A stretch of DNA of 64,000 nt. Source: Streptomyces sp. MMBL 11-1. GTDB lineage: Bacteria; Actinomycetota; Actinomycetes; Streptomycetales; Streptomycetaceae. Position numbers and translations under genes: made by a program. The DNA is taken from positions 6,265,001 through 6,329,000 of the forward strand of contig NZ_CP117709.1 of the NCBI RefSeq assembly GCF_028622875.1, given 5' to 3'. The notes below the pieces were generated by a model. It worked only from the letters and a program-made list of their open reading frames with translations, did not search any database and was not told the origin of the DNA. Each line of letters opens with the position of its first letter. The first letter of the stretch is position 1. Below, one piece after another: positions 26,984 through 34,414 of the stretch.

Positions 26984-27718
26984 ATGACCGAGAGCACCAG
27001 CGGGCAGTCCGGTACGGCCCTCGCCGAGGACCCGGCCCGTACGGCCATGGTCACGGTCGAGGACCTGCACCGCTCGTACGGGAGCGGAGCGGCGGCCGTG
27101 CACGCCCTGCGCGGGGTGTCGTTCGAGATCCCGCGCGGTGAGCTGGTCGCGCTCAAGGGCCGCTCCGGCTCCGGCAAGACCACTTTGCTCAACCTGGTCG
27201 GCGGCCTGGACACCCCGGACGGCGGCCGGATCACCGTCGACGGCACCGAGCTGGCGGGGCTCGGCGAGAAGGGGCTCCTGGAGCTGCGCAGGGACCGGGT
27301 CGGCTTCATCTTCCAGTCCTTCGGGCTCATCCCGATCCTGACCGCCGCCGAGAACGTCGGCGTACCTCTGCGGCTGCGCAGGGCCGACCCTGCCGAGCGC
27401 GACGAGCGGGTCGCCCTGCTGCTCTCCCTCGTCGGCCTCGCCGACCACGCCGAGCAGCGCCCCGGCGAGCTCTCCGGCGGCCAGCAGCAGCGCGTCGCCA
27501 TCGCCCGCGCCCTCGCCAACCGGCCCGCCCTCCTGATCGCCGACGAGCCCACCGGGCAGCTCGACGCCGAGACCGGCCTCGCCGTGATGGAACTGCTCCG
27601 CGCGGTCGTCCGCAGCGAGAACGTCACCGCCCTCGTCGCCACCCACGACCCCCAGCTGCTGGGCCTCGCCGACCGGGTCCTGGAGCTGAGCGACGGCCAC
27701 ATCGTCGAACACGGCTGA
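26984..27718 (+). CDS. ABC transporter ATP-binding protein, MacB/LolD type, without a permease gene
   Basis: 244 residues. Walker A GRSGSGKTT, Q-loop FQSFGLI, signature LSGGQQQRVAIARAL, Walker B LLIADEPT and the H-loop THD are all intact. The subfamily is that of FtsE/LolD/MacB, which work with FtsX-like permeases in release or efflux at the cell surface. No permease is encoded nearby on either strand, so it is an orphan subunit here. Preceded by GGGGGAGCAGC. It lies between the dut operon and kdpD, where mycobacteria have no such gene as far as I recall, so it may be a later insertion. Confidence 0.9.
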   Translation: MTESTSGQSGTALAEDPARTAMVTVEDLHRSYGSGAAAVHALRGVSFEIPRGELVALKGRSGSGKTTLLNLVGGLDTPDGGRITVDGTELAGLGEKGLLELRRDRVGFIFQSFGLIPILTAAENVGVPLRLRRADPAERDERVALLLSLVGLADHAEQRPGELSGGQQQRVAIARALANRPALLIADEPTGQLDAETGLAVMELLRAVVRSENVTALVATHDPQLLGLADRVLELSDGHIVEHG

Positions 27719-27898
27719 CGTTCCCGGAGCACCCCCGCGCCCGCCCCGGCGCGCATCAGAGTTCCGTCAATACGCCCCCCACCTGCACTCCCGGGACCGA
27801 ACCACGGTCCCCGGCGGAGTAGCGTCGAGGACGGCAGCCGCACCGGGCGCCACCGGCCCTCCACACGACAGGGCCGGACGGAAGAAGACAATGGGGCC

Positions 27899-30442
27899 AT
27901 GGGACGCGGCACACTCCGGATCTACCTGGGCGCGGCACCGGGCGTCGGCAAGACGTACGCGATGCTCTCCGAGGCGCATCGCAGGGTCGAACGCGGAACC
28001 GACTGCGTGGTGGCCTTCGTGGAGCACCACGACCGGCCGCGGACCGAGGTCATGCTGCACGGACTGGAGCTCCTGCCGCGCCGGGCGCTGGAGTACCGGG
28101 GCGCCGTCTTCACCGAGATGAACGTGGACGCGGTCCTGGAGCGCGCCCCGGCGGTGGCCCTGGTGGACGAGCTGGCCCACACCAACGTCCCCGGCTCCCG
28201 CAACGCCAAGCGCTGGCAGGACGTCGAGGAGCTTCTCAGGGCCGGGATCGACGTCATATCCACGGTCAACATCCAGCACCTGGAGTCCCTGGGCGACGTC
28301 GTCGAGTCGATCACCGGTGTCCGGCAGCGGGAGACGGTGCCCGACGAGGTGGTGCGCCGGGCCGATCAGATCGAGCTGGTCGACATGTCGCCCCAGGCGC
28401 TGCGCCGCCGGATGGCGCACGGCAACATCTACCAGCCCGACAAGATGGACGCGGCCCTCTCGAACTACTTCCGCCCCGGGAACCTCACCGCCCTGCGCGA
28501 GCTGGCCCTGCTCTGGGTCGCCGACCGGGTCGACGAGTACCTCCAGCAGTACCGGGGCGAGCACAACATCCGCACCACCTGGCAGGCCCGCGAACGCATC
28601 GTCGTCGGACTGACCGGCGGGCCCGAGGGCCGCACCCTCATCCGCCGCGCGTCCCGGATGGCGGCCAAGGGCTCCGGCAGCGAGATCCTCGCCGTCTACA
28701 TCGCCCGCAGCGACGGCCTGACCTCCGCGTCCCCGAAGGAACTGGCCGTACAGCGCACCCTGGTCGAGGACCTCGGAGGCAGCTTCCACCACGTCATCGG
28801 CGACGACATACCGGCCGCCCTGCTGGAGTTCGCCCGTGGCGTCAACTCCACCCAGATCGTGCTGGGCTCCAGCCGTCGCAAGACCTGGCAGTACATCTAC
28901 GGGCCCGGGGTCGGCGCGACCGTCGCCCGCGAGTCGGGCCCCGACCTCGACGTCCACATCGTGACCCACGAGGAGGTCGCCAAGGGCCGCGGCCTGCCCA
29001 TGGCCCGCGGCGCCCGGCTCGGCCGCGCCCGGATCATCTGGGGCTGGCTCGTCGGCGTCCTCGGCCCCGTCCTGCTCGCGGTGGTGCTGCGCTCCATGGA
29101 GGACGCCCCCGGCCTGGCCAACGACGTCCTGCTCTTCCTCTTCCTGACGGTGGCGGCCGCCCTGCTCGGCGGAGTGCGGCCCGCGCTCGCCTCGGCGGCC
29201 GTCGGCTGCATGGTGCTGAACTACTGGTTCACCCCGCCCACCCACACCCTGACCGTCCAGGACCCGGAGAACCTCGTCGCCATCGCGATCTTCTTCGCGG
29301 TGGCGGTGGCGGTCTCCTCCGTGGTCGACCTCGCCGCCCGGCGCACCCACCAGGCCGCCCGGCTGCGCGCCGAATCGGAGATCCTCTCCTTCCTCGCGGG
29401 CAGCGTGCTGCGCGGCGAGACCGCCCTGGACGCACTGCTGGAACGGGTCCGCGAGACCTTCGCCATGGAGTCCGTCGCCCTGCTGGAACGCGACAGCGAC
29501 ATCGAACCCTGGACCTGCGCCGGATCCGTCGGGCCGGCCCCGGCCGCCCGCCCCGACGACGCCGACGTGGACATGCCCGTCGGCGACAACATGGCCCTCG
29601 CGCTGTCCGGCCGGGTGCTGCCCGCCGAGGACCGCCGGGTGCTCGGCGCCTTCGCCGCCCAGGCCGCCGTCGTCCTGGACCGCCAGCGCCTGGTCGGGGA
29701 GGCCGAGCAGGCCCGCAGGCTCGCCGAGGGCAACCGGATCAGGACCGCGCTGCTCGCCGCCGTCAGCCACGATCTGCGTACCCCGCTGGCCTCCATCAAG
29801 GCCGCCGTCAGCTCGCTGCGCTCCGACGACGTGGCCTGGTCCGAGGAGGACGAGGCGGAGCTCCTGGAAGGCATCGAGGACGGCGCCGACCGGTTGGACC
29901 ACCTCGTCGGCAACCTGCTGGACATGTCCCGCCTCCAGACCGGCACCGTGACCCCGCTGATCCGTGAGATCGACCTCGACGAGGTGGTCCCGATGGCGCT
30001 CGGCGGCGTCCCGGAGGGGAGCGTCGACCTCGACATCCCCGAGACGCTGCCGATGGTCGCCGTCGACCCGGGACTCCTGGAGCGGGTCGTCGCCAACATC
30101 GTGGAGAACGCCGTCAAGTACCACCCCGGCCAGGAGCCCGTCGCCGTGGCCGCCAGCGCTCTGGGCGGCCGGGTCGAGCTGCGGGTCGTGGACCGCGGCC
30201 GGGGCGTCCCCGACGAGGCCAAGGAACGCATCTTCGAGCCCTTCCAGCGGTACGGGGACGCCCCGCGCGGCGCCGGAGTGGGTCTCGGCCTCGCCGTCTC
30301 CCGGGGTTTCGCCGAGGCCATGGGCGGCACCCTCGACGCCGAGGACACCCCGGGGGGCGGGCTGACGATGGTCCTGACCCTCACCGCGGCGCCGGGCGGC
30401 GTCCGGGCCGACGCCGAGCTGCCGGCCCGGGCGACCTCATGA
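27899..30442 (+). CDS. kdpD: KdpD-type potassium/turgor sensor histidine kinase
   Basis: 847 residues with the full KdpD plan. The N-terminal KdpD domain has GAAPGVGKTYAML and VDELAHTN (residues 1-210). A UspA-like domain (about 235-360) is the part that binds cyclic di-AMP in Firmicutes. Four membrane spans follow (about 380-480), then a GAF-like region. The kinase core has VSHDLRTPLAS with His624 and the ATP site ENAVKY and GVGLGLAVSR. No kdpFABC genes are present in the window, so this sensor must act on distant targets. A promoter-like TAGCGT lies at 27820-27825. The stop overlaps a repeat-rich small ORF (ATGA). Confidence 0.93.
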   Translation: MGRGTLRIYLGAAPGVGKTYAMLSEAHRRVERGTDCVVAFVEHHDRPRTEVMLHGLELLPRRALEYRGAVFTEMNVDAVLERAPAVALVDELAHTNVPGSRNAKRWQDVEELLRAGIDVISTVNIQHLESLGDVVESITGVRQRETVPDEVVRRADQIELVDMSPQALRRRMAHGNIYQPDKMDAALSNYFRPGNLTALRELALLWVADRVDEYLQQYRGEHNIRTTWQARERIVVGLTGGPEGRTLIRRASRMAAKGSGSEILAVYIARSDGLTSASPKELAVQRTLVEDLGGSFHHVIGDDIPAALLEFARGVNSTQIVLGSSRRKTWQYIYGPGVGATVARESGPDLDVHIVTHEEVAKGRGLPMARGARLGRARIIWGWLVGVLGPVLLAVVLRSMEDAPGLANDVLLFLFLTVAAALLGGVRPALASAAVGCMVLNYWFTPPTHTLTVQDPENLVAIAIFFAVAVAVSSVVDLAARRTHQAARLRAESEILSFLAGSVLRGETALDALLERVRETFAMESVALLERDSDIEPWTCAGSVGPAPAARPDDADVDMPVGDNMALALSGRVLPAEDRRVLGAFAAQAAVVLDRQRLVGEAEQARRLAEGNRIRTALLAAVSHDLRTPLASIKAAVSSLRSDDVAWSEEDEAELLEGIEDGADRLDHLVGNLLDMSRLQTGTVTPLIREIDLDEVVPMALGGVPEGSVDLDIPETLPMVAVDPGLLERVVANIVENAVKYHPGQEPVAVAASALGGRVELRVVDRGRGVPDEAKERIFEPFQRYGDAPRGAGVGLGLAVSRGFAEAMGGTLDAEDTPGGGLTMVLTLTAAPGGVRADAELPARATS

Positions 30443-30667
30443 CGCGCTTCCGCGGGCCGGGCGGCCGCGTGACGCGCCCTGGTGGCCCGGGGCGCCTCGT
30501 GACGCGCTCCCGGGGCCCGGGCGGCCTCACGACGCGCCCTCGCGGCTCGGGCGGCCCCCGGGCGTACGCCGCCCGCCCCCGCGCGCTTCCGCCCTCCTCC
30601 CCGCGCAGCGGAGTTCTTCCCTCCTCCCCGTACAGCAGAGTTCTTCCCACCTCCCCGTGCAGCAGAA
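30439..30667 (+). repeat. Tandem repeats: four 30-bp units then three 27-bp units
   Basis: The 30-bp units start at 30439, 30469, 30499 and 30529 and share GACGCGC near the start and GGCGGCCTC-like ends. The 27-bp units start at 30587, 30614 and 30641 and share CCTCCCCG...CAGCAGAG. Unit lengths are multiples of three. The last 16 bases of kdpD resemble the end of a 30-bp unit, so the array may have grown from the kdpD 3' end. Confidence 0.85.
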
Positions 30668-30684
30668 AGGCAGGTCCGCGATGA
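30439..30684 (+). CDS. Repeat-built small ORF bridging kdpD and kdpE (81 aa, tentative)
   Basis: The ORF begins with an ATG overlapping the kdpD stop (ATGA, 30439-30442) and ends with a TGA overlapping the kdpE start (ATGA, 30681-30684). It consists of two repeat blocks. The first is four 10-residue units of the type VTRSRGPGGL. The second is three 9-residue units of the type LPSSPYSRV. The double overlap could relay ribosomes from kdpD to kdpE, keeping the two proteins in proportion, whether or not the peptide itself has a role. It may equally be a chance reading frame through an expanded repeat. No known family. Confidence 0.4.
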   Translation: MTRFRGPGGRVTRPGGPGRLVTRSRGPGGLTTRPRGSGGPRAYAARPRALPPSSPRSGVLPSSPYSRVLPTSPCSRKAGPR

Positions 30685-31376
30685 CCAGGGTGCTTGTGGT
30701 CGACGACGAGCCGCAGATCGTCCGCGCCCTCGTGATCAACCTGAAGGCGCGCCAGTACGAGGTCGACGCCGCGCCCGACGGGGCGACCGCCCTCCAGCTC
30801 GCCGCCGCCCGCCACCCCGACGTCGTCCTCCTCGACCTCGGGCTGCCCGACATGGACGGGGTCGAGGTGATCAAGGGCCTGCGCGGCTGGACCCGGGTGC
30901 CCATCCTCGTACTCTCCGCGCGCCACACCTCCGACGAGAAGGTGGAGGCCCTGGACGCGGGGGCGGACGACTACGTCACCAAGCCGTTCGGCATGGACGA
31001 GCTGCTGGCCCGGCTGCGCGCCTCGGTACGCCGGGCGGAGCCGGTCGGCCAGGACGGCGGAGCCGAGGCCGTCGCACTCGTCGAGACGGCCGGTTTCACC
31101 GTCGACCTGGCGGCGAAGAAGGTGCACCGGGGCGGCCGCGACGTACGCCTCACCCCCACCGAGTGGCATCTGCTGGAGGTCCTCGTCCGCAACGGCGGCC
31201 GCCTGGTCAGCCAGAAGCAGCTCCTCCAGGAGGTCTGGGGCCCCTCCTACGGCACCGAGACCAACTATCTGCGGGTCTACATGGCCCAGCTGCGCCGCAA
31301 GCTGGAGGCGGACCCCTCGCACCCCCGGCACTTCGTCACCGAGCCGGGCATGGGCTACCGCTTCGAGCGCGGTTGA
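30681..31376 (+). CDS. kdpE: KdpE-type response regulator
   Basis: 231 residues. Receiver domain with VVDDEPQ, the phospho-acceptor Asp in VVLLDLGLPD near residue 52 and VTKPFGM. The OmpR-like DNA-binding domain contains LTPTEWHLLEVLVRN and ends EPGMGYRFERG. It is the partner of the KdpD kinase upstream and should regulate potassium uptake genes. The ribosome binding site GAAAGGCAGG is inside the preceding repeat-rich ORF, whose stop overlaps the ATG at 30681. Confidence 0.92.
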   Translation: MTRVLVVDDEPQIVRALVINLKARQYEVDAAPDGATALQLAAARHPDVVLLDLGLPDMDGVEVIKGLRGWTRVPILVLSARHTSDEKVEALDAGADDYVTKPFGMDELLARLRASVRRAEPVGQDGGAEAVALVETAGFTVDLAAKKVHRGGRDVRLTPTEWHLLEVLVRNGGRLVSQKQLLQEVWGPSYGTETNYLRVYMAQLRRKLEADPSHPRHFVTEPGMGYRFERG

Positions 31377-31451
31377 CCCGCGCCGGGCCACCCTTTCGAG
31401 TGGTCGCCCGCGGCCTCCGTGCACGGCCCGCTGGACCGGTACCCTTCGGGT

Positions 31452-31877
31452 ATGAGTGCTGTTCCCCGATCCGAGAAAGCCGGGAAGGCCGGGAAGGCGG
31501 CGAGACCTTCCGGGCGCTTCCGCCGCATGCTCGACCGGCTCTCCAGTTCCCAGGAGGACCTGGAGTCCGAGGAGCTGCGGGAGGACGCGCAGGCCACCGG
31601 ATGCACCCGGATCTCCGAGTGCTCCGACCGGCAGATCGTGAAGGTGGCTGGTACGTTGCGGACCGTCACCCTCCGTCCCCGGGCCGGAGTGCCCGCCCTG
31701 GAGGCGGAGCTCTTCGACGGCACCGAGCCGCTGGACGTGGTCTGGCTCGGCCGTCGGTCCATCGTCGGCATCGAGCCCGGCCGCAGGATCATCGCCTCGG
31801 GGCGGGTCGCCATGAGCCACGGCCGCCGGGTGCTGTTCAACCCCACATACGAACTCCGACCGCTCGGCAAGGAGTAG
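31452..31877 (+). CDS. OB-fold nucleic-acid-binding-domain protein
   Basis: 141 residues. A basic N-terminus and an acidic helix (SSSQEDLESEELREDAQ) precede an OB-fold: IVKVAGTLRTVTLRPRAGVP, LEAELFDGTEPLDVVWLGRR and GRRIIASGRV. This pattern is that of the tRNA-anticodon/RecG-wedge type OB domain. An equivalent gene lies next to DUF3159 and ceoBC in Mycobacterium tuberculosis, from memory. A TACCCT -10-like box at 31440-31445 is 6 bases before the ATG, suggesting a leaderless start. The DUF3159 gene follows after 3 bases. Confidence 0.85.
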   Translation: MSAVPRSEKAGKAGKAARPSGRFRRMLDRLSSSQEDLESEELREDAQATGCTRISECSDRQIVKVAGTLRTVTLRPRAGVPALEAELFDGTEPLDVVWLGRRSIVGIEPGRRIIASGRVAMSHGRRVLFNPTYELRPLGKE

Positions 31878-31880
31878 CCG

Positions 31881-32669
31881 GTGACGTCTCTCGACAAGCC
31901 GACGTCCGAAACGGACCAGCCCCACACGGACCCGCGGCACGCCGGCGGGAGGCACGCCGCCCAGCAGGACGACGAGACGAAGGCCGTCACCGAGGCCGCT
32001 CTCTTCGAGGCCTTCGGCGGTGTGCGCGGCATGGTGGAGACAGTCCTGCCCGGGCTGCTCTTCGTCACGATCTTCACCATCAACAAGAACCTGAACCTCT
32101 CGGCCATCTCGGCCCTGGCGGTGTCCCTGGCCCTCGTCGCCGTCCGGCTGATCCGCCGGGACACCGTCAAGCACGCCTTCAGCGGCGTCTTCGGCGTGGC
32201 CTTCGGCGTCGTCTTCGCGAAGATGACGGGCAACGCCAAGGACTTCTACCTGCCGGGCATGCTCTACACCCTGGGCCTCGCGGTCGCCTACATCGGCACC
32301 GCGGTGGCCGGGGTGCCGCTGATCGGACTGATCCTCGGCCCGGTCTTCAAGGAGAACCTCTCCTGGCGGACCCGTAACCCGGGGCGGAAGAAGGCGTACA
32401 CCAAGGCCAGTTACGCCTGGGGCTTCATCCTGCTGGCCAAGTGCGCGATCCTCTTCCCGCTCTACTGGTGGGCCGACACCACCGAGTTCGGCTGGGTGCT
32501 CATCGCGCTGAAGATCCCGCCGTTCCTGCTCGCGGTCTACCTGACCTGGGTCTTCCTCGCGAAGGCGCCGGCGCCCATCGACGTCTTCGCCGAGATGGAG
32601 GCCGAGGAACAGGCCGAGAAGGAGCGCAAGTCGCGGGCCGCCGCGGCGCTCCGCGACCCGGACGCCTGA
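31881..32669 (+). CDS. DUF3159 family membrane protein
   Basis: 262 residues with a GTG start 3 bases after the OB-fold gene. A polar N-terminal 45 residues is followed by about six membrane spans, grouped as TVLPGLLFVTIF, SALAVSLALVAVRL, FSGVFGVAFGVVFA, MLYTLGLAVAYIG, WGFILLAKCAILFPLYWW and IPPFLLAVYLTWVFLA. The tail is charged and helical (FAEMEAEEQAEKERKSR). DUF3159 proteins are actinobacterial and of unknown function; their fixed position beside ceoB/ceoC-type genes suggests a link with potassium transport. A very strong hairpin follows. Confidence 0.87.
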   Translation: MTSLDKPTSETDQPHTDPRHAGGRHAAQQDDETKAVTEAALFEAFGGVRGMVETVLPGLLFVTIFTINKNLNLSAISALAVSLALVAVRLIRRDTVKHAFSGVFGVAFGVVFAKMTGNAKDFYLPGMLYTLGLAVAYIGTAVAGVPLIGLILGPVFKENLSWRTRNPGRKKAYTKASYAWGFILLAKCAILFPLYWWADTTEFGWVLIALKIPPFLLAVYLTWVFLAKAPAPIDVFAEMEAEEQAEKERKSRAAAALRDPDA

Positions 32670-32689
32670 CCCGTACACCCGGCGTAGCA

Positions 32690-32734
32690 GGGGAAGGGGC
32701 CCGGAACCGCTCAGCGGTTCCGGGCCCCTTCCCC
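32690..32734. terminator. Long hairpin between the DUF3159 gene and convergent trkA gene
   Basis: A near-perfect inverted repeat of about 20 bp, 32690-32710 with 32714-32734, whose innermost bases form the loop. It lies between convergent stops and can terminate both strands. Confidence 0.85.
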
Positions 32735-32746
32735 ATGCTCTGCCGG

Positions 32747-33424
32747 TCAGTCCTCCGACGGATCGTGGCGGACCGACAACAGGTCCTCCAGCTGCTCCTC
32801 ACGCGCCTGGGCGGCCACGAACAGCAGCTCGTCACCTGCCTCCAGGGATTCCTCGGGGCTCGGCGTCAGCACCCGCGTACCCCGGATGATCGTCACCAGC
32901 GAGGTGTCCTCGGGCCAGGCCACGTCCCCGACCCGGGTACCGGCCAGCGCCGACTCCGGCGGCAGCGTCAGCTCCACCAGGTTGGCGTCACCGTGGCTGA
33001 AGCGCAGCAGCCGGACCAGATCGCCGACGCTCACCGCCTCCTCGACCAGGGCCGACATCAGACGCGGCGTCGAGACGGCGACATCCACGCCCCAGGACTC
33101 GTTGAACAGCCACTCGTTCTTCGGGTTGTTCACCCGGGCCACCACGCGCGGCACGCCGTACTCGGTCTTGGCGAGCAGCGAGACGACCAGGTTGACCTTG
33201 TCGTCCCCGGTCGCGGCGATCACCACGTTGCACCGCTGCAGCGCCGCCTCGTCCAGCGACGTGATCTCACAGGCGTCCGCGAGCAGCCACTCGGCCATCG
33301 GGACCCGCTCCACCGAGATGGCGGTCGGCGCCTTGTCGATCAGCAGCACCTCGTGCCCGTTCTCCAGCAGCTCGGCGGCGATGGAACGGCCCACCGCGCC
33401 CGCCCCGGCAATCGACACACGCAT
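32747..33424 (-). CDS. trkA: TrkA-family potassium channel/transporter regulator (RCK), second of pair
   Basis: 225 residues. The N-terminal RCK_N Rossmann domain starts MRVSIAGAGAVGRSIAAELL and has the acidic nucleotide-binding residue in LLIDKAP. The C-terminal TrkA_C (RCK_C) domain runs from about residue 140 (ANLVELTLPPESALAGTRVG). It should bind NAD(H) or ATP and gate a potassium transporter; some RCK_C domains also bind cyclic di-AMP. Its ATG shares a base with the upstream gene's stop (TGATG), so the two TrkA proteins are made together. The order corresponds to ceoB-ceoC of mycobacteria. Confidence 0.9.
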   Translation of the reverse strand: MRVSIAGAGAVGRSIAAELLENGHEVLLIDKAPTAISVERVPMAEWLLADACEITSLDEAALQRCNVVIAATGDDKVNLVVSLLAKTEYGVPRVVARVNNPKNEWLFNESWGVDVAVSTPRLMSALVEEAVSVGDLVRLLRFSHGDANLVELTLPPESALAGTRVGDVAWPEDTSLVTIIRGTRVLTPSPEESLEAGDELLFVAAQAREEQLEDLLSVRHDPSED

Positions 33425-34092
33425 CAGTGACCGTCCTCCTCGGGACCCTGGGCGAAGGCCTCTTCGACCTTGGCGATCTCGTCCGTACGCATCATCACGT
33501 GGACCAGGTCGCCCTCCTGGAGGACGGTCTGCGAGGTCGGCAGTATGGCTTCGCCCAACCGGGTGAGGAAGGCGACCCGGACCCCCGTCTCCTCCTGGAG
33601 CGTGCTGATCTTGTGGCCGATCCAGGACGGCGTCGTGTGCACCTCGGCGAGCTGCACACCCCCGCTCGGATCGCGCCACAGCGGCTCGGCGCCCGAAGGC
33701 AGCAGCCGCCGCAGCATCTGGTCCGCCGTCCAGCGGACCGTCGCCACGGTGGGGATGCCGAGGCGCTGGTAGACCTCGGCGCGCCGGGGGTCGTAGATCC
33801 GCGCCGCGACGTTCTCGATGGAGAACATCTCGCGGGCCACCCGGGCCGCGATGATGTTCGAGTTGTCGCCGCTGCTGACCGCGGCGAACGCGCCGGCGTC
33901 CTCGATCCCCGCCTCGCGGAGGGTGTCCTGGTCGAAGCCGACCCCGGTGACCCGGCGACCGCCGAATCCGGACCCGAGGCGACGGAACGCCGTGGGGTCC
34001 TGGTCGATCACCGCGACGGTGTGCCCCTGCTGCTCCAGGGTCTGTGCGAGAGCGGCCCCGACGCGCCCGCAGCCCATGATGACGATGTGCAC
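33424..34092 (-). CDS. trkA: TrkA-family potassium transporter regulator (RCK), first of pair
   Basis: 222 residues with a GTG start (HIVIMGCGRVGAALAQTLEQ). RCK_N has the dinucleotide motif GCGRVGA and the acidic end of strand 2 in VAVIDQDP. A C-terminal TrkA_C domain covers about residues 140-215 (VQLAEVHTTPSWIGHKISTL). It pairs with the downstream TrkA protein by a one-base stop/start overlap. It is divergent from the APC-type potassium transporter gene with a 322-base gap, an arrangement also seen, as I recall it, for ceoB and the neighbouring permease in mycobacteria. Confidence 0.9.
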   Translation of the reverse strand: MHIVIMGCGRVGAALAQTLEQQGHTVAVIDQDPTAFRRLGSGFGGRRVTGVGFDQDTLREAGIEDAGAFAAVSSGDNSNIIAARVAREMFSIENVAARIYDPRRAEVYQRLGIPTVATVRWTADQMLRRLLPSGAEPLWRDPSGGVQLAEVHTTPSWIGHKISTLQEETGVRVAFLTRLGEAILPTSQTVLQEGDLVHVMMRTDEIAKVEEAFAQGPEEDGH

Positions 34093-34414
34093 TGTGCGCC
34101 TACCCCGCCGTCCTGGTCATCCGGCTGACCTGCGAAAACACGCTGCTCACACTTCTCTCTCAGCTTGCTGGGCCAACAACGGTGCGCGCACCCTCGGTGC
34201 GGCCCGGAGTCGAGCTTAAGCGCCGGGGAAGTCAATCCCTCATCCGAGTGTCCGCATCCTCGCGCACTCCGGCAAAGGGAAAGCAAAATAGGCCGAACGA
34301 GCGCAAGGATCGCGTTAAGGAATGGCGAGGCGTTCTCCGCCGACCGCAGGAGATTGCGGTGCCACGTCGAAAGGGCGTCCGTTTCGGCCACGGGCTCCGC
34401 TTACGATCCTCAGC
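34093..34414. other. Divergent promoter region between trkA pair and KimA-like gene
   Basis: 322 bases with no gene. TACGAT at 34402-34407 is a good -10 box lying 7 bases before the GTG at 34415, implying a leaderless message for the transporter. No convincing ydaO-type riboswitch is present here, unlike upstream of kimA in Bacillus. The left part is relatively A-rich around 34270-34320. Confidence 0.5.

Noticed and set aside
27899..31376. A complete Kdp potassium system
   Set aside because: Neither kdpA, kdpB nor kdpC is present on either side; only the sensor and regulator genes are here.
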